Origin: Streptomyces echinatus
GTDB taxonomy: Bacteria > Actinomycetota > Actinomycetes > Streptomycetales > Streptomycetaceae
NCBI RefSeq assembly: GCF_014203595.1
Contig: NZ_JACHJK010000026.1
Location: 1 to 56,989, forward strand
DNA length: 56,989 nucleotides
Direction of reading: 5' to 3'
Positions within the stretch are counted from its first letter, which is position 1. Each line of letters begins with the position of its first letter. This document shows positions 24,795 through 35,300 of this stretch, one piece after another. Under the pieces are notes generated by a model. The model did not search any database. It was not told the origin of the DNA and worked only from the letters and a program-made list of their open reading frames with translations. The position numbers and the translations under genes were made by a program.

Positions 24795-26024
24795 TCAGGG
24801 CGCGGCGACCTGGAGATAGACGCCGGCCGTCGCTTTGGCGGCGTTTTCCATCGCCTCCACCGCCGTCCGGCCCAGGGCGATCGCGTAGCCCACGCGGTCC
24901 TCGGAGCTGTCCAGGTCCGACAGCCTCTCGCCGGGCGCGCGGTCGAAGCTCCAGCGCAGGACGTCGTCCGCGGGAGTGACGGCGACGGCCGTGAGGGTTC
25001 CGCAGGCGGGCGGCAGCACGAAGCTGATCGCCGCCCCCGGTGCGGCCGGGGCCGCGGTCAGCGCCGGGGCCGTTCCCAGCAGCGCCGCCACCGTACGCTC
25101 GTACTGGTCCTGACCCGTGGCCAGTTCGACGAGTTCCGGAATGCAGTCGCCGCCGACCCGGGTGTGCGTCTCGATGACGACGGGCCCGTGCACCGGATCC
25201 AGCCGCAGTTCGGTGTGGCTGGCGCCGCTGCCGATCTCCAGCCGGTCCAGGACGCAGCGCACCGCCTCCCGGAGCCGCTCGGCGTCGCTCTCGGCCAGGG
25301 GAGCGGGGACCATGTGTCCCGTCTCCACGAAGCCGGGGCTGCCCGTGGTCTGCTTCGCGGTGATCGCCAGCACGGTGTGCCGGCCCGCCGCGCTGACCGC
25401 CTCGACGCTGAACTCCGGCCCGTCCGCCCGGTGTTCGACGATGTAGCGGGAGGAGCCGCCCCCTTCCGCCGCCGTCCCTTCCGCCCCGGCGGCGGCCGCC
25501 GCCCCGGCCTGCCACCGCGCCAGCTCGGCGTACGACCGCAGAGCCGACACCCCGATGCTGCCCGCACCGTCAGCCGGCTTGACGATCCAGCAGACACCGT
25601 CCGGTTCGCCCCGCACCGCGGCGGCGACCTCGTCGGCGGTGCCGGCGGCGTACCGCCAGGCGTAGGGCGTGTCCGCGAGCAGACGGCGCATCGCCGCCTT
25701 GTCGCGGGCGCGGGCCGCGGCGGCGGGGGAGACGGACGGCAGCCCGAGGCCGGTCGCGATGCGCGCGCAGACCTCCTGGGCGTACTCGGTGAAGGACAGG
25801 ACCAGACGCGGCGGCCCGAACTCGGCGATCAGACGGCCCACGGCCGCCCGCACCGCGTCATGGTCGGTGATCGGACAGAAGACGACGCGCTCCGCGTGCT
25901 CCGCCACCTCGCGCGGCACCGCCACGCCCGGGGTGACCAGCACCACGGGCCGGTGGCCGTGCAAGGCGATCGCCCTCGCCCCGCCGGGGCTAGGCCCGAG
26001 CAGACACATCCATGTCATGGTCAT
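24795..26024 (-). CDS. ATP-grasp amino acid/carboxylate ligase
   Basis: A 409-residue ATP-grasp protein. Visible parts are RDKAAMRRLLADT (entry to the grasp fold), CWIVKPADGAGSIGV with the ATP-binding Lys and glycine-rich loop, and VIETHTRVGGDCIPEL with the Mg-binding E...N/R-type block. The family activates a carboxylate as acyl phosphate and joins it to an amine, as DdaF does with diaminopropionate in dapdiamide synthesis. It is the last gene of the NRPS/SbnAB operon and overlaps the MFS gene by 35 bp. A role in amide bonding of diaminopropionate or aminohydroxybenzoate is plausible. Start ATG behind GGAGAAGGG. Confidence 0.82.
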   Translation of the reverse strand: MTMTWMCLLGPSPGGARAIALHGHRPVVLVTPGVAVPREVAEHAERVVFCPITDHDAVRAAVGRLIAEFGPPRLVLSFTEYAQEVCARIATGLGLPSVSPAAAARARDKAAMRRLLADTPYAWRYAAGTADEVAAAVRGEPDGVCWIVKPADGAGSIGVSALRSYAELARWQAGAAAAAGAEGTAAEGGGSSRYIVEHRADGPEFSVEAVSAAGRHTVLAITAKQTTGSPGFVETGHMVPAPLAESDAERLREAVRCVLDRLEIGSGASHTELRLDPVHGPVVIETHTRVGGDCIPELVELATGQDQYERTVAALLGTAPALTAAPAAPGAAISFVLPPACGTLTAVAVTPADDVLRWSFDRAPGERLSDLDSSEDRVGYAIALGRTAVEAMENAAKATAGVYLQVAAP

Positions 26025-27303
26025 TCCCTTCTCCGTCGTGCACGTCGAGCGGCCCGGCGGACGACGAACGCCCGTCCCAGGCCATGGCCAGGCCGGTGAG
26101 GAGAGCGAGAGCGGCCGCACCCCAGTACGGCGCCGCCGCCGGCGAGAGCAGTCCCGCCCCGGAGTGGCCGACCACCAGAAGTGTCCCGAGCCACGCCCCC
26201 ACCGACTCCGCGGCACCCGAGGCCACACCCGCCAGGGCATAGGCGGCCGGCAGGGACAGCGCCCCGCGGCGCTCGCTGACCTGGGCGTCGTAGAGCGGAC
26301 TCCAGACCAGTTCGGACAGAGTGAAGAGCGCCATCGCCACGACCACCACGCCCAGGCCGATCGACCGGCCCAGCGCGAACAGCAGCACGGACACGGCGAG
26401 TACCGTGCCGGCCGCGGCCCACAGGATGCCGAAGCCGCCGCGCGGGGCGTCCAGCACCCGGCCCGACAGCCAGGACACCGGCACCTGCAGGGCGACCACC
26501 ATCACGGCGTTCAGGGTGAACACCAGGCCCAGGTCGCGGGCGTCGACCGTGTCACCCAGGTAGGCCGGAAGAACGTCCACGGCCTGCGCGTACGCCACCC
26601 AGGTGCCGCACGCCAGCAGCGAGAAGACCACGAACCGGCGCCGCACGAGCCGGCGGCCCCCGCTGCCTTCGGCGGCCGGCAGGGCACGCTCGGACCGCCC
26701 CCGGGTGCCGGGCAGCGCCGGCACCGCGGCCAGCGCCACCAGGTGGAGCACCGCCGCCGAGAGCGGCAGCCAGCTCGCGTGCCAGTGCAGCAACTGACCC
26801 CCGATGACCGGGCCCACCGCGGACCCCGCGTTGACCGCCATGTTGAGGTAACTGAACCCCCGCAGCCGCTGATCCGCCGGGAGGGCCGCGACCAAGGCCT
26901 TCATCGCGGTCGTCGCCATCGCCAGGAACAGGCCGACCAGCGCGGCGAGCACCAGCCAGCCGGCGACCACAAGCGCCGGCCCCGTACCGAGCACGGCGAA
27001 GACCGCGACGGCCCCCGTATAGCCGGTGACCACCGAGGCCTTGAGCCCCAGCCGGTGGATCAGCGGTATCAGCAGCACCGCGCCGGCCCGGTTGGCCAGA
27101 ATGGAGGAACCCACGACCAGACCGGCACTGCCACCGGACAGGCCCTGGGCGTCGACCAGCCACAGCCCGAGGTAGGGCAGTACGGCGAAGAACCCCGCAC
27201 AGCTCGTGGCCCGCGCCACCACCAGGGCGGTCAACTGCCGTGCGGCCAGCGGACTCCCGGCGCCGGCCCCCGCCACGGCCGCGGCAGGCGTCCCGCTCAC
27301 CAT
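25990..27303 (-). CDS. MFS transporter (12-TM) of the NRPS operon
   Basis: A 437-residue major facilitator with about 12 hydrophobic segments, e.g. SSILANRAGAVLLIPLIHRL and GFSYLNMAVNAGSAVGPVIG. The N-terminal stretch before TM1 is Ala/Gly-rich. The start overlaps the SbnB stop by 7 bp and its end overlaps the ATP-grasp gene, so it is translated with the diaminopropionate genes. Export of the NRPS product or resistance is the natural guess; dapdiamide-type clusters have the same MFS/ATP-grasp neighbourhood. Confidence 0.85.
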   Translation of the reverse strand: MVSGTPAAAVAGAGAGSPLAARQLTALVVARATSCAGFFAVLPYLGLWLVDAQGLSGGSAGLVVGSSILANRAGAVLLIPLIHRLGLKASVVTGYTGAVAVFAVLGTGPALVVAGWLVLAALVGLFLAMATTAMKALVAALPADQRLRGFSYLNMAVNAGSAVGPVIGGQLLHWHASWLPLSAAVLHLVALAAVPALPGTRGRSERALPAAEGSGGRRLVRRRFVVFSLLACGTWVAYAQAVDVLPAYLGDTVDARDLGLVFTLNAVMVVALQVPVSWLSGRVLDAPRGGFGILWAAAGTVLAVSVLLFALGRSIGLGVVVVAMALFTLSELVWSPLYDAQVSERRGALSLPAAYALAGVASGAAESVGAWLGTLLVVGHSGAGLLSPAAAPYWGAAALALLTGLAMAWDGRSSSAGPLDVHDGEGNDHDMDVSARA

Positions 27304-28319
27304 CGTCGTGTCTGCGCGAAGAAGCCGGGCAGCGGCATCAGCCGGTCCTCCTCCAGCCCGCGCCGGTACAGCCAGTGGCCGACCGCCAGGTCGAGGACGC
27401 CGAGCCCGAACGGCGAGAAGACGACAGGCCGGTCCGGGTGCCGCGCCACCTCCCCGCGCAGCACACCGGCCAGGGTGCCGGTGACGAACTCCCGCCCACC
27501 GGTGAGCTGTTCGGCCAGGTGCGGGGAGGTGTCCGCCTTCAGGCAGTGCTCGACGTCGTCCAGGATGTTGTCGGCCGCCAGCAGCGTCTCGGGCGCCAGG
27601 TCCCGCAGCGAGATGTTCAGCACCAGCTGGCCGGCGCGGAAGCGGTGCCCGGCCGGCACGTACGGGCTCGGAGCCGTGGTCGCGAGGAGCACCAGATCGC
27701 AGTCCAGGGCGGCCTCGAGGTCGCCCTCGCGGGCCCCCGAGCCGTACCGCTCGCGCAGGTGGCGGGTCAGGGCCCCGGCCGAGAGGGGGTCGAGGTCGTG
27801 GCAGCGGACCCGGTCGAGCGGGACACCGGTCGCGTGCAGGTACTGGCAGAGCGTGCGCGCGATCACACCGCCGCCCACGACACCGACGGTGGCGGGCGCG
27901 TCGCCGCCCAGCACGGTGCACGCCAGGGCCGCCGACGCCGCCGTGCGGGCCGCGCTGATCCCGGCCGCCTCCATCAGCGCCATCGGGCGGCCGGTGCCGT
28001 AGTCGTTGAGGACCAGCACCGCGGAGGCGCGGGGCTCGCCCCTGGCGACATTGCCCGGGAAGCTGCTGATCCATTTGATGCCCGCGACGCCGACCTCGCC
28101 TCCGAGGTACGCGGGCAGCGCGATGATGCGCGCGTCGGGCTTCTCGGGGAACCGCAGGAAGTAACTGTCCGGGTTGACGCTCTCGCCCGCATGGTGCGTC
28201 AGATACGCCGCCCGCACCTGCTCCATCACGTCCTTCTCGCGGCCCTCCAGCAGCGCGTGGACGTCACCGCCGCTCAGCACCGAGAACGCTGCCATCGGTG
28301 TCCCCTCGCCTTTCGTCAT
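27297..28319 (-). CDS. sbnB: SbnB-like N-(2-amino-2-carboxyethyl)-L-glutamate dehydrogenase
   Basis: A 340-residue member of the ornithine cyclodeaminase/mu-crystallin family. GIKWISSFPGN, ASAVLVLNDYGTG, MALMEAAGISAARTAA and the NAD-binding VGVVGGGVIA line up with staphyloferrin B enzyme SbnB. SbnB oxidatively cleaves the SbnA product to L-2,3-diaminopropionate and 2-oxoglutarate. The first ATG overlaps the sbnA stop (ATGA); a second in-frame ATG at 28295 has the better ribosome site (GCGAGGGG) and may be the true start, giving 332 residues. Together with SbnA it supplies diaminopropionate to the NRPS. Confidence 0.88.
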   Translation of the reverse strand: MTKGEGTPMAAFSVLSGGDVHALLEGREKDVMEQVRAAYLTHHAGESVNPDSYFLRFPEKPDARIIALPAYLGGEVGVAGIKWISSFPGNVARGEPRASAVLVLNDYGTGRPMALMEAAGISAARTAASAALACTVLGGDAPATVGVVGGGVIARTLCQYLHATGVPLDRVRCHDLDPLSAGALTRHLRERYGSGAREGDLEAALDCDLVLLATTAPSPYVPAGHRFRAGQLVLNISLRDLAPETLLAADNILDDVEHCLKADTSPHLAEQLTGGREFVTGTLAGVLRGEVARHPDRPVVFSPFGLGVLDLAVGHWLYRRGLEEDRLMPLPGFFAQTRRW

Positions 28320-29305
28320 GCCTGCGCCTTCGTCCTGTCGGTGGGTTCGACGCCGGTCAGGTCCGTCACGCCGAATCGGTCGTACACCCAGTCGTCGTCG
28401 TACACGGTGTTCAGGTAGCGGTCGCCCAGATCGGGAGAGATGGCGAGCACGGTGGCACCCGGCGCGATCGCGTCACGCATGGACCGCACCGCGGCCAGCA
28501 CGGTGCCCGTGGAGCCGCCGAGCAGCAGGCCATAGGTCCTGGCCACGTGACGGCACATCAGGACCGTGTCGCGCTCCTTGACCAGGACCTTGTCGAAGGA
28601 CCCGTCGTCGATGAAGATCTCCGGCCGCCGGCTCGCTCCGAGCCCCGGTATCCACCGCCGTCCCGGAGGCCCGCCGAAGGTCACCGACCCCACGGTGTCC
28701 ACGGCCACCACGCGGGTGGCCGCCCTGCTGTCCCGCACGTACTCGACGCACCCCATCAACGTGCCGCCGGTGCCCGTGCCGATGAACAGCCAGTCGGGCT
28801 CCCCGAAGCCCCGGAAGATCTCCACGGCGGTGCCGTCCCGATGGGCCCCGGGGTTGGCCGGGTTCGTGTACTGGTTGAGCCACACCAGCGACGGGTCTTC
28901 GGCGAGCAGGCGGTGGAGCAGGCGGATACGGGTCTGCAGGAATCCGCCGCCCGCGTCCTGCTCGGTCACGACCGTCACGTGCGCGCCCATCGCCCGCATG
29001 AAGCGGATGCTGTGCTCGTTGGCGTTCGGATCGGTGATCACCATCAGGTGGAAGCCCTTGGCGGCGCACACGGAGGCCAGCGCCATGCCGAGGTTCCCGG
29101 AGGTCGACTCGATCAGCCGGGCCCCCCGCTTGAGCACGCCGTCGGCCTCGGCGTTCTCCACCATCGCCCGGGCCGCCTTGAGCTTGATGGACCCGGCCGG
29201 GTTGAGTCCCTCCAGTTTCAGATGGGTGGAGAAATCCTCGGCGAAGTCGGGGAGTTCGAGGAAGGCGTGGGGCGCCCCCAGTTCGTAGGCACCCAGCGCC
29301 CTCAC
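28316..29305 (-). CDS. sbnA: SbnA-like diaminopropionate precursor synthase
   Basis: A 329-residue PLP enzyme of the cysteine-synthase fold. The PLP lysine lies in NPAGSIKLKAA; the substrate loop is ESTSGNLGMALA and the phosphate loop GGSTGT. The blocks IPGLGASRRPEI and DLGDRYLNTVYDDDW follow SbnA closely. SbnA condenses O-phospho-L-serine with L-glutamate to N-(2-amino-2-carboxyethyl)glutamate, which SbnB cleaves. The GTG start overlaps the NRPS stop by four bases (GTGA). An ordinary cysteine synthase is unlikely given the SbnB partner next door. Confidence 0.9.
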   Translation of the reverse strand: MRALGAYELGAPHAFLELPDFAEDFSTHLKLEGLNPAGSIKLKAARAMVENAEADGVLKRGARLIESTSGNLGMALASVCAAKGFHLMVITDPNANEHSIRFMRAMGAHVTVVTEQDAGGGFLQTRIRLLHRLLAEDPSLVWLNQYTNPANPGAHRDGTAVEIFRGFGEPDWLFIGTGTGGTLMGCVEYVRDSRAATRVVAVDTVGSVTFGGPPGRRWIPGLGASRRPEIFIDDGSFDKVLVKERDTVLMCRHVARTYGLLLGGSTGTVLAAVRSMRDAIAPGATVLAISPDLGDRYLNTVYDDDWVYDRFGVTDLTGVEPTDRTKAQA

Positions 29306-32300
29306 GGGCGGACCGCCTTTCGTATCTGCTCGGCCAGGAAGTCCGGCCGGGTCGCGTTGAGGTGATGACCGCCGTGACCGACGATGCTCAGGTCGAGCTC
29401 GCGGGTCAGCCGCGTCCAGCGGTGCACATGCTGTTCGTGGTCCTGGGTGAGCGGGTCGTCCGCGGCGAGCAGCAGCGTCAGGGAGCAGTCGAGCGCGCTG
29501 CCGGGCGGCATGGCCAGCAGCCGGGTCCAGGAACGGGCCGCGGCGGCCGAGTCCCGCCGGAAGTCCTGGGCGAGCCGGCGCAGCCCGGCCGCCGGCAGCA
29601 CGGCCGTGTCCAGGCCGGTGTGCTGCCCGAGCCACCGCCACACCTCCTCGTCGCTCCGGCGCAGGGACGCCTCCGGGTCGTAGTCCGCGGGGTCGTCGGA
29701 GCGGGGCAGGGAGGCGACCACGAAGACGCGTGCGGGCTCCTGGTCCCTGCGGCGGAGCGCGAACGCGGTGTCCAGGGCCGGTGCGGCACCCGCGGAATGG
29801 CCCAGGAGCACCAGGGGCCCCTCCGCCCGGTCGGCTATCGCGGCGGCCAGCTCCTCCGCGCCGGCCCCGTCGGCCAGGGCATGACCGAAGTCGGCGGCCA
29901 GTACCCGCACGGGCGCGCCCGCCCGGTGCAGCGCCCTGGTGACGGTGAGGTAGCTGGCGGCCGTGCCCCCCGCGAAGGGGAAGCACACCACCGTGGCCGG
30001 GGGGCCGGAGGTCCGCAGCCCGGCGGCCGCGGTCAGATCGGTCAGCGGGGCGCCACGCCGAGCCGCCGCCTGCCCGCCTGCCGCCTGCCCGCCTGCCGCC
30101 TGCCCGCCTGCCGCCGGCCCGGTGGCCGCGCGCGGATCCGTCCGGGCGGCCAGCGCGGCCAGCGCCCGCGGCGTCGGATGGGCCACCACGTCCCGCAGGG
30201 CCACCCCCGGCAGCCTGGCCGCCAGCCGCATCGCGGCCAGGGAGTGGCCGCCGAGGTCGAAGAAACCGGCGGTGACCGAGACGGCGTGCTCCGGCACGCC
30301 CAGGATCCCGGCGAACGCCGCGACCATCGCGGACTCGGCGGGGCTCGCGGGAGGCTCGATCACGTCCGGGTTCCGGTCGGTGAGGGGACGGCGGCTCAGC
30401 GCGGCGCGGTCCACCTTCCCGTTCCGGGTCACGGGGAAGCTCTCCAGCCGCTCGAAGACGTCCGGCACCATGTACCGGGGCAGCATCCGGGCGAGCGCCG
30501 CGGACAGCGCCCCGGGCGATGGCTCGGCCGTGCCCGTGTACCAGGCGGCGAGCCGGTCCCGGCCGCTGTCGCGGCGTACGAGAGCCACGGCGTGATCCAC
30601 GCCGGGCACCGCGGCCAGCGCCCCCTCCACCTCGCTCAGCTCGATCCGGAAGCCCCGCAGCTTCGTCTGGTGGTCGCGGCGGCCGGCGCAGTCGAGGACC
30701 CCGCCGGGCAGCCAGCGTCCGATGTCACCGGTGCGGTAGAGCCGCCCGGACGCCGAGGAGAGCGTGTCAAGGGTGTTCGGCACGAACGCCCGCGCCGTGC
30801 GCTCGGGGTCGTTCAGGTACCCGAGCCCCACGCCCGTCCCCGTCACCAGGATCTCCCCGTAGGTGCCGAAGGGGACGGGCCGGCCGCCGGAGTCGACGAT
30901 GTGGATGTTGGTGTTGGCGATGGGGCGGCCCACCGGCACGCGTTCGCCGGTCGCAGGGCCCGTCAGCACGTGGTGGGTGACGTCGTCGGAGGTCTCGGTC
31001 GGCCCGTAGGCGTTGACCATCGGCACGTCGAAGCGCTCGAACCAGCCGTGGGTCAGCGCGGGCGGGAAGGCCTCGCCGGTGACCAGGTTCCAGCGCAGGG
31101 CGGACAGCGCACGCGGACGGTCGCCGAGTTCGCCGAGCAACGCGTCCAGGAACGAGGGCACCACCTCCAGCACGCTGACGGACTCCTCCTCCAGCGTCCG
31201 GGCGAATCCGGGCAGGTCGGTGACGAGTCCGGCGTCGAAGACGACCGTGGTGCCGCCCACCAGCCAGGCCGAGAGCAGCTGCCACACGGAGATGTCGAAG
31301 CACTGGGTGGCCACCTGCGCCACCACGTCCCCGGCCGTCATCCCCAGTGCGTCGACCTTGGCGAGCAGGTGGTTGAGCATGCCCTCGTGGTGGATCAGCG
31401 CACCCTTGGGCTCACCGGTCGAACCGGACGTGAAGATCAAGTAGGCCGGAGCGGCCGGACCGGGAGGGGCACCGGGCACCCAGGGCGCGGCCCGCTCGGC
31501 CATCAGCTCCTCGTAGCAGAGCACCACGGGCGTCTTCTCGCCGTCACCGGCCAGCCGTTCCGCCAGCATGTCCCGGTGCCCGGCGGCGGTGAGGACGTGA
31601 CGGCACGCGGACCGGGCGAGCATGCCGCGCAGCCGGGCGGCCGGATCGGTCGGCTCCTGCGGCAGGTACACCGCGCCGAGCCGCAGCACGGCCAGGACAC
31701 TGACCGCCCACGCGATGCCGCGGTCCATCGGGGTGGCGACGACATCACCCGCCCGCACCCCCGCCGCGTGCAGCCGGCCGGCCAGGCGGGCGGAGGAGGC
31801 GTCCAGCTCCCGGTAGGTCAACGCGCTCCGCCGGTGGCGTACGGCGATCTCGTCGGGCCGGGCCGCGACCTGTGCGGCGAACAGGCCGAGCGCTCCGCCG
31901 TCCGGCAGCTCCCGCACGGGTCCGGCCAGGCCCGCGGTGAGCAGCCCCAGCTCGTCGTCGCCCATCAGCGTCACCTCACGGTGCCCGGACTCGGGCTTTG
32001 TGGTCAGCAGTTCGAGGGCGCGCCGGTAGTAGCCGGCGATCCGCTCGATCTGCTCGGCCGGGAAGACGTCACGGTGGTAGTGCAGCGACAGCGCGACCTC
32101 GCCGCTGAAGGCGTCCTGCCAGAACTCGGCGCGCAAGGGGAACTCGGTCTCGCTGGTGACCCGGCTCCGCTCGAGGCGCAGCCCGTGCTCCCGGCGCAGA
32201 TCGTCGAGCACATGGAAGTGCGTGAAGTTGAAGACGGCCTCGAACAAGGGCTCCTGGACCTGCCGCACGCGCTTCATCTCACCCATCGGGTAGCGCCGGT

Positions 32301-35300
32301 GCGGCAGCAGCGCCGTCTCCGCGCGGTACACCTCCCGTACCAGGTCGGCCCAGCTGCCGTCGCCGACACGGATCCGGAACGGCACCGAGTTCAGGAACAG
32401 GCCGGCGATCCGGTCGCCGCCGGCCACCTCCGGCCGGCCGCTGTGCTCGTAGCCGGTCAGCACGTCCCCGGACCCGGTGATGAAGGCGAGCACGGCCACG
32501 TGCGCCGCCATCAGGACCGATTTCACCGGTACGTCCAGCTGCCCGGCGACGCGCTCGACCGCGGCCGGGACCGGGTCCTCCAGCGCGACGTCGTGCATGG
32601 CCACGCCGGAGACGTCGGCGGGGGCGGCGGGGCCGAAGGGCCACCGGGGCAGCCGGACACCCTCGTGGCCGTCGAGGACCCCCTGCCAGAAATCACGGCT
32701 GTCCGCCGATGCCACCGCGGCGCGCTCCAGGCGCACGAAGCTCTGGTAGTCCGAGCCGAGCGGGGTGAACTCGGGGACCCGGCCCGCGCGCAGCGCCAGA
32801 TAGGCGGAGAACAGATCGTGATGGACCACGCTGACGCTCCACCCGTCCAGCGCGGCCGCGTGGTAGCTGAGGCTGTACTGGAAGCCGCGCTCGCCCAGCA
32901 GATGCAGCCGGACACGCACCAGGCCGCCCTCCGCGGGACGGAAACCACGGGCCGGCTCACGCTCGTAGAAGTCGGCCAGCTCCCGTTCCTGCGCCGCCTG
33001 GTCCAGCTCGGAGAGGTCCGTGACCTCGACCAAATCCGCGGGAGCGGCGTGGACGATCTGCAGCGGCTCGCCGTAGCCGGACACATGCAGCGAGGTGCGC
33101 AGCAGGGGATGACGGGCGGCGACCACGTCGGCGGCGGCACGGAAGGCGTCCAGGACGAGGGGCTCACCGACGCGGTAACCGACCACGTCGTGGTAGAGAC
33201 CGGGCCGGTTCCCGGTCAGCTCCACCTCGTACAGCAGCCCGGCCTGCAGCGCGGACAGCGGATAGGCGGCCTCGGCGTCCGGCGGCAGCCGGCGCGCGTC
33301 GTCGGGGCTGAGCAGACTCTCCTCCTCGCCCACCTCACCCTGGGGCGCACCCCGCTGCACGTGCGGTTCCAGGCCGGCGAGCGTGGGATGGGCGAACAGA
33401 TCCTGGAAGGAGAAGCCGAGACCGCTGCGCTGCGCCTCGGCCAGCACCCGCACGATCTTGATCGAATCACCGCCCAGGGTGAAGAAGTTGTCCTCCAGGC
33501 CGACGGCCTTCACACCGAGCACGCGTGCCCAGATCTCCGCGAGCCGGACCGTGACCGGGCTCGTCGGTGCGGGGCCCGAGGCGCCGGCGGCCGGCCGGGG
33601 CGGCGGCGGGAAGGCCTTGACGTCGCGCTTGCCGTTGTGGGTGGTGGGGATGGCGGGCAGGACGACGACGAACTGCGGGACCATGTAGGCGGGCAGCTCG
33701 GCTGCCAGCCGGTCGCGTACCGCCGCTTCGTCATAACCCGTGCCGGGCACCACGTACGCGCACAGGCTGCGGTCCCCGCCGTCGTCGAGGGCGAGCACGG
33801 CACAGGCGGCGACACCGGGCGTGGACTCGGCGACGTGCTCGATCTCCGCGGTCTCGATGCGGTACCCGCGGATCTTCACCTGGGTGTCGATCCGGCCGAG
33901 GTACTCCAGCGTCCCGTCCGGCAGCCAGCGGGCCAGGTCGCCGGTGCGGTAGCCGCGCCCGCCCGGCAGAGCGGGGTCCTCGACGAACCGCTCGGCGGTC
34001 AGCTCCGGCGCGTCGAGGTATCCGCGGGCCAGACCCGCCCCGCCGATGCACAGCTCGCCCGGGGTTCCGACCGGGGCGGTGGTGCCGGCCCGGGTGCGCA
34101 CCCTGAGGACGATGTTGTCGATCGGCCGCCCCAACGGGACGTTGACCCGGGGGTCGAGGTCCGCGCACGGGAAGTGCGTGACGTCGACGGCCGCCTCGGT
34201 CGGACCGTACAGGTTGACGAGCTCGGCACCCGACGGGCCGGTCAGCAGCTCCGCGAAGCGGACGGCATGCGCCGTGCCCAGGGCCTCGCCGCTGGCGAAC
34301 ACCCGTCGCAGCGATGCCAGCGCTCCGGCGTCGCGCTCCACGTACTGCAGGAACACCTGAAGCATCGACGGCACGAAGTGCAGGACGGTGACGCCGTGTT
34401 CACCGACCCGTGAGACCAGCGCCGCGGGGTCCTTCTCCGCACCCGAGGCAAGGGTGCAGACGGATGCCCCGGCGAGCGTCCACCAGAAGATCTCCCACAC
34501 GGAGACGTCGAAGGTGAACGGTGTCTTGTGCAGGATCACGTCGTCGGCGGTCAGGGGGTAGGCGCGCTGCATCCACACCAGCCGGTTCACGACGGCCCGG
34601 TGTTCCAGCATGACCCCCTTGGGGCGGCCGGTGGAGCCGGAGGTGTAGATGACGTAGCACAGGTCCTCGGGTCCCGCGCCGCCCTCGGGTGCCGGCGCGT
34701 CGCCGTCCAGGACGCCGGGCTCGCTCACGTCGAGGAAGGTCTGGGCGGCCGGGACCACCTTCCGCGTCGCGCCGTCGCCGACCACGATGCCCGTCCGGCT
34801 GTGCTCCAGCATGTACGCGATGCGGTTGGCCGGCAGGGTCGGGTCGACCGGAAGGTAGGCGCCGCCCGCCTTGAGAACCGCGTAGATCGTGGTGAGGGTG
34901 AGCGGCGAGCGGGTGAGGCACACGCCGACGACCGTGCCGGGCCCCACGCCGGCGGAACGCAGCCGGTGCGCGAGCTGGTTGGCGCGCCGGTCCAGTTCCG
35001 CGTAGGTGGTGCCGTCGTCGCGGATCGCGACCGACTGCGGGGACCGGGCGGCTTGTTGCTCCAGGAAGCGGTGGAGCGGGACGTCGCGGGGGAAGTCGCG
35101 AGCGGTGGCGTTGAACCCGGCGATCGTGGCGGACTCGGCGGGGGTGGCGTCCAGCAGGTCGTCCACCGGAGCGTCCGGGTCGCGGGTGACCGCGTCGAGC
35201 AGCTGGACGCAGGTGCCGGCCAGCCGCCGTGCGGTCGCCATGGTGAACAGGTCGGCGCGATAGCGCAGCACGAGGTGCGGCTCCGCGTCGCGCAGCCGCA

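Noticed and set aside
24606..26099. A 497-codon plus-strand frame opposite the ATP-grasp gene
   Set aside because: Low-complexity Arg/Gly/Asp product, no ribosome site, exact antisense to a recognised gene.
29362..34413. A 1683-codon open frame on the plus strand opposite the large NRPS gene
   Set aside because: It mirrors the NRPS codons in a GC-rich genome, has Gln/Gly/Arg/His-rich composition without any motif, and no ribosome site. It is an antisense shadow.
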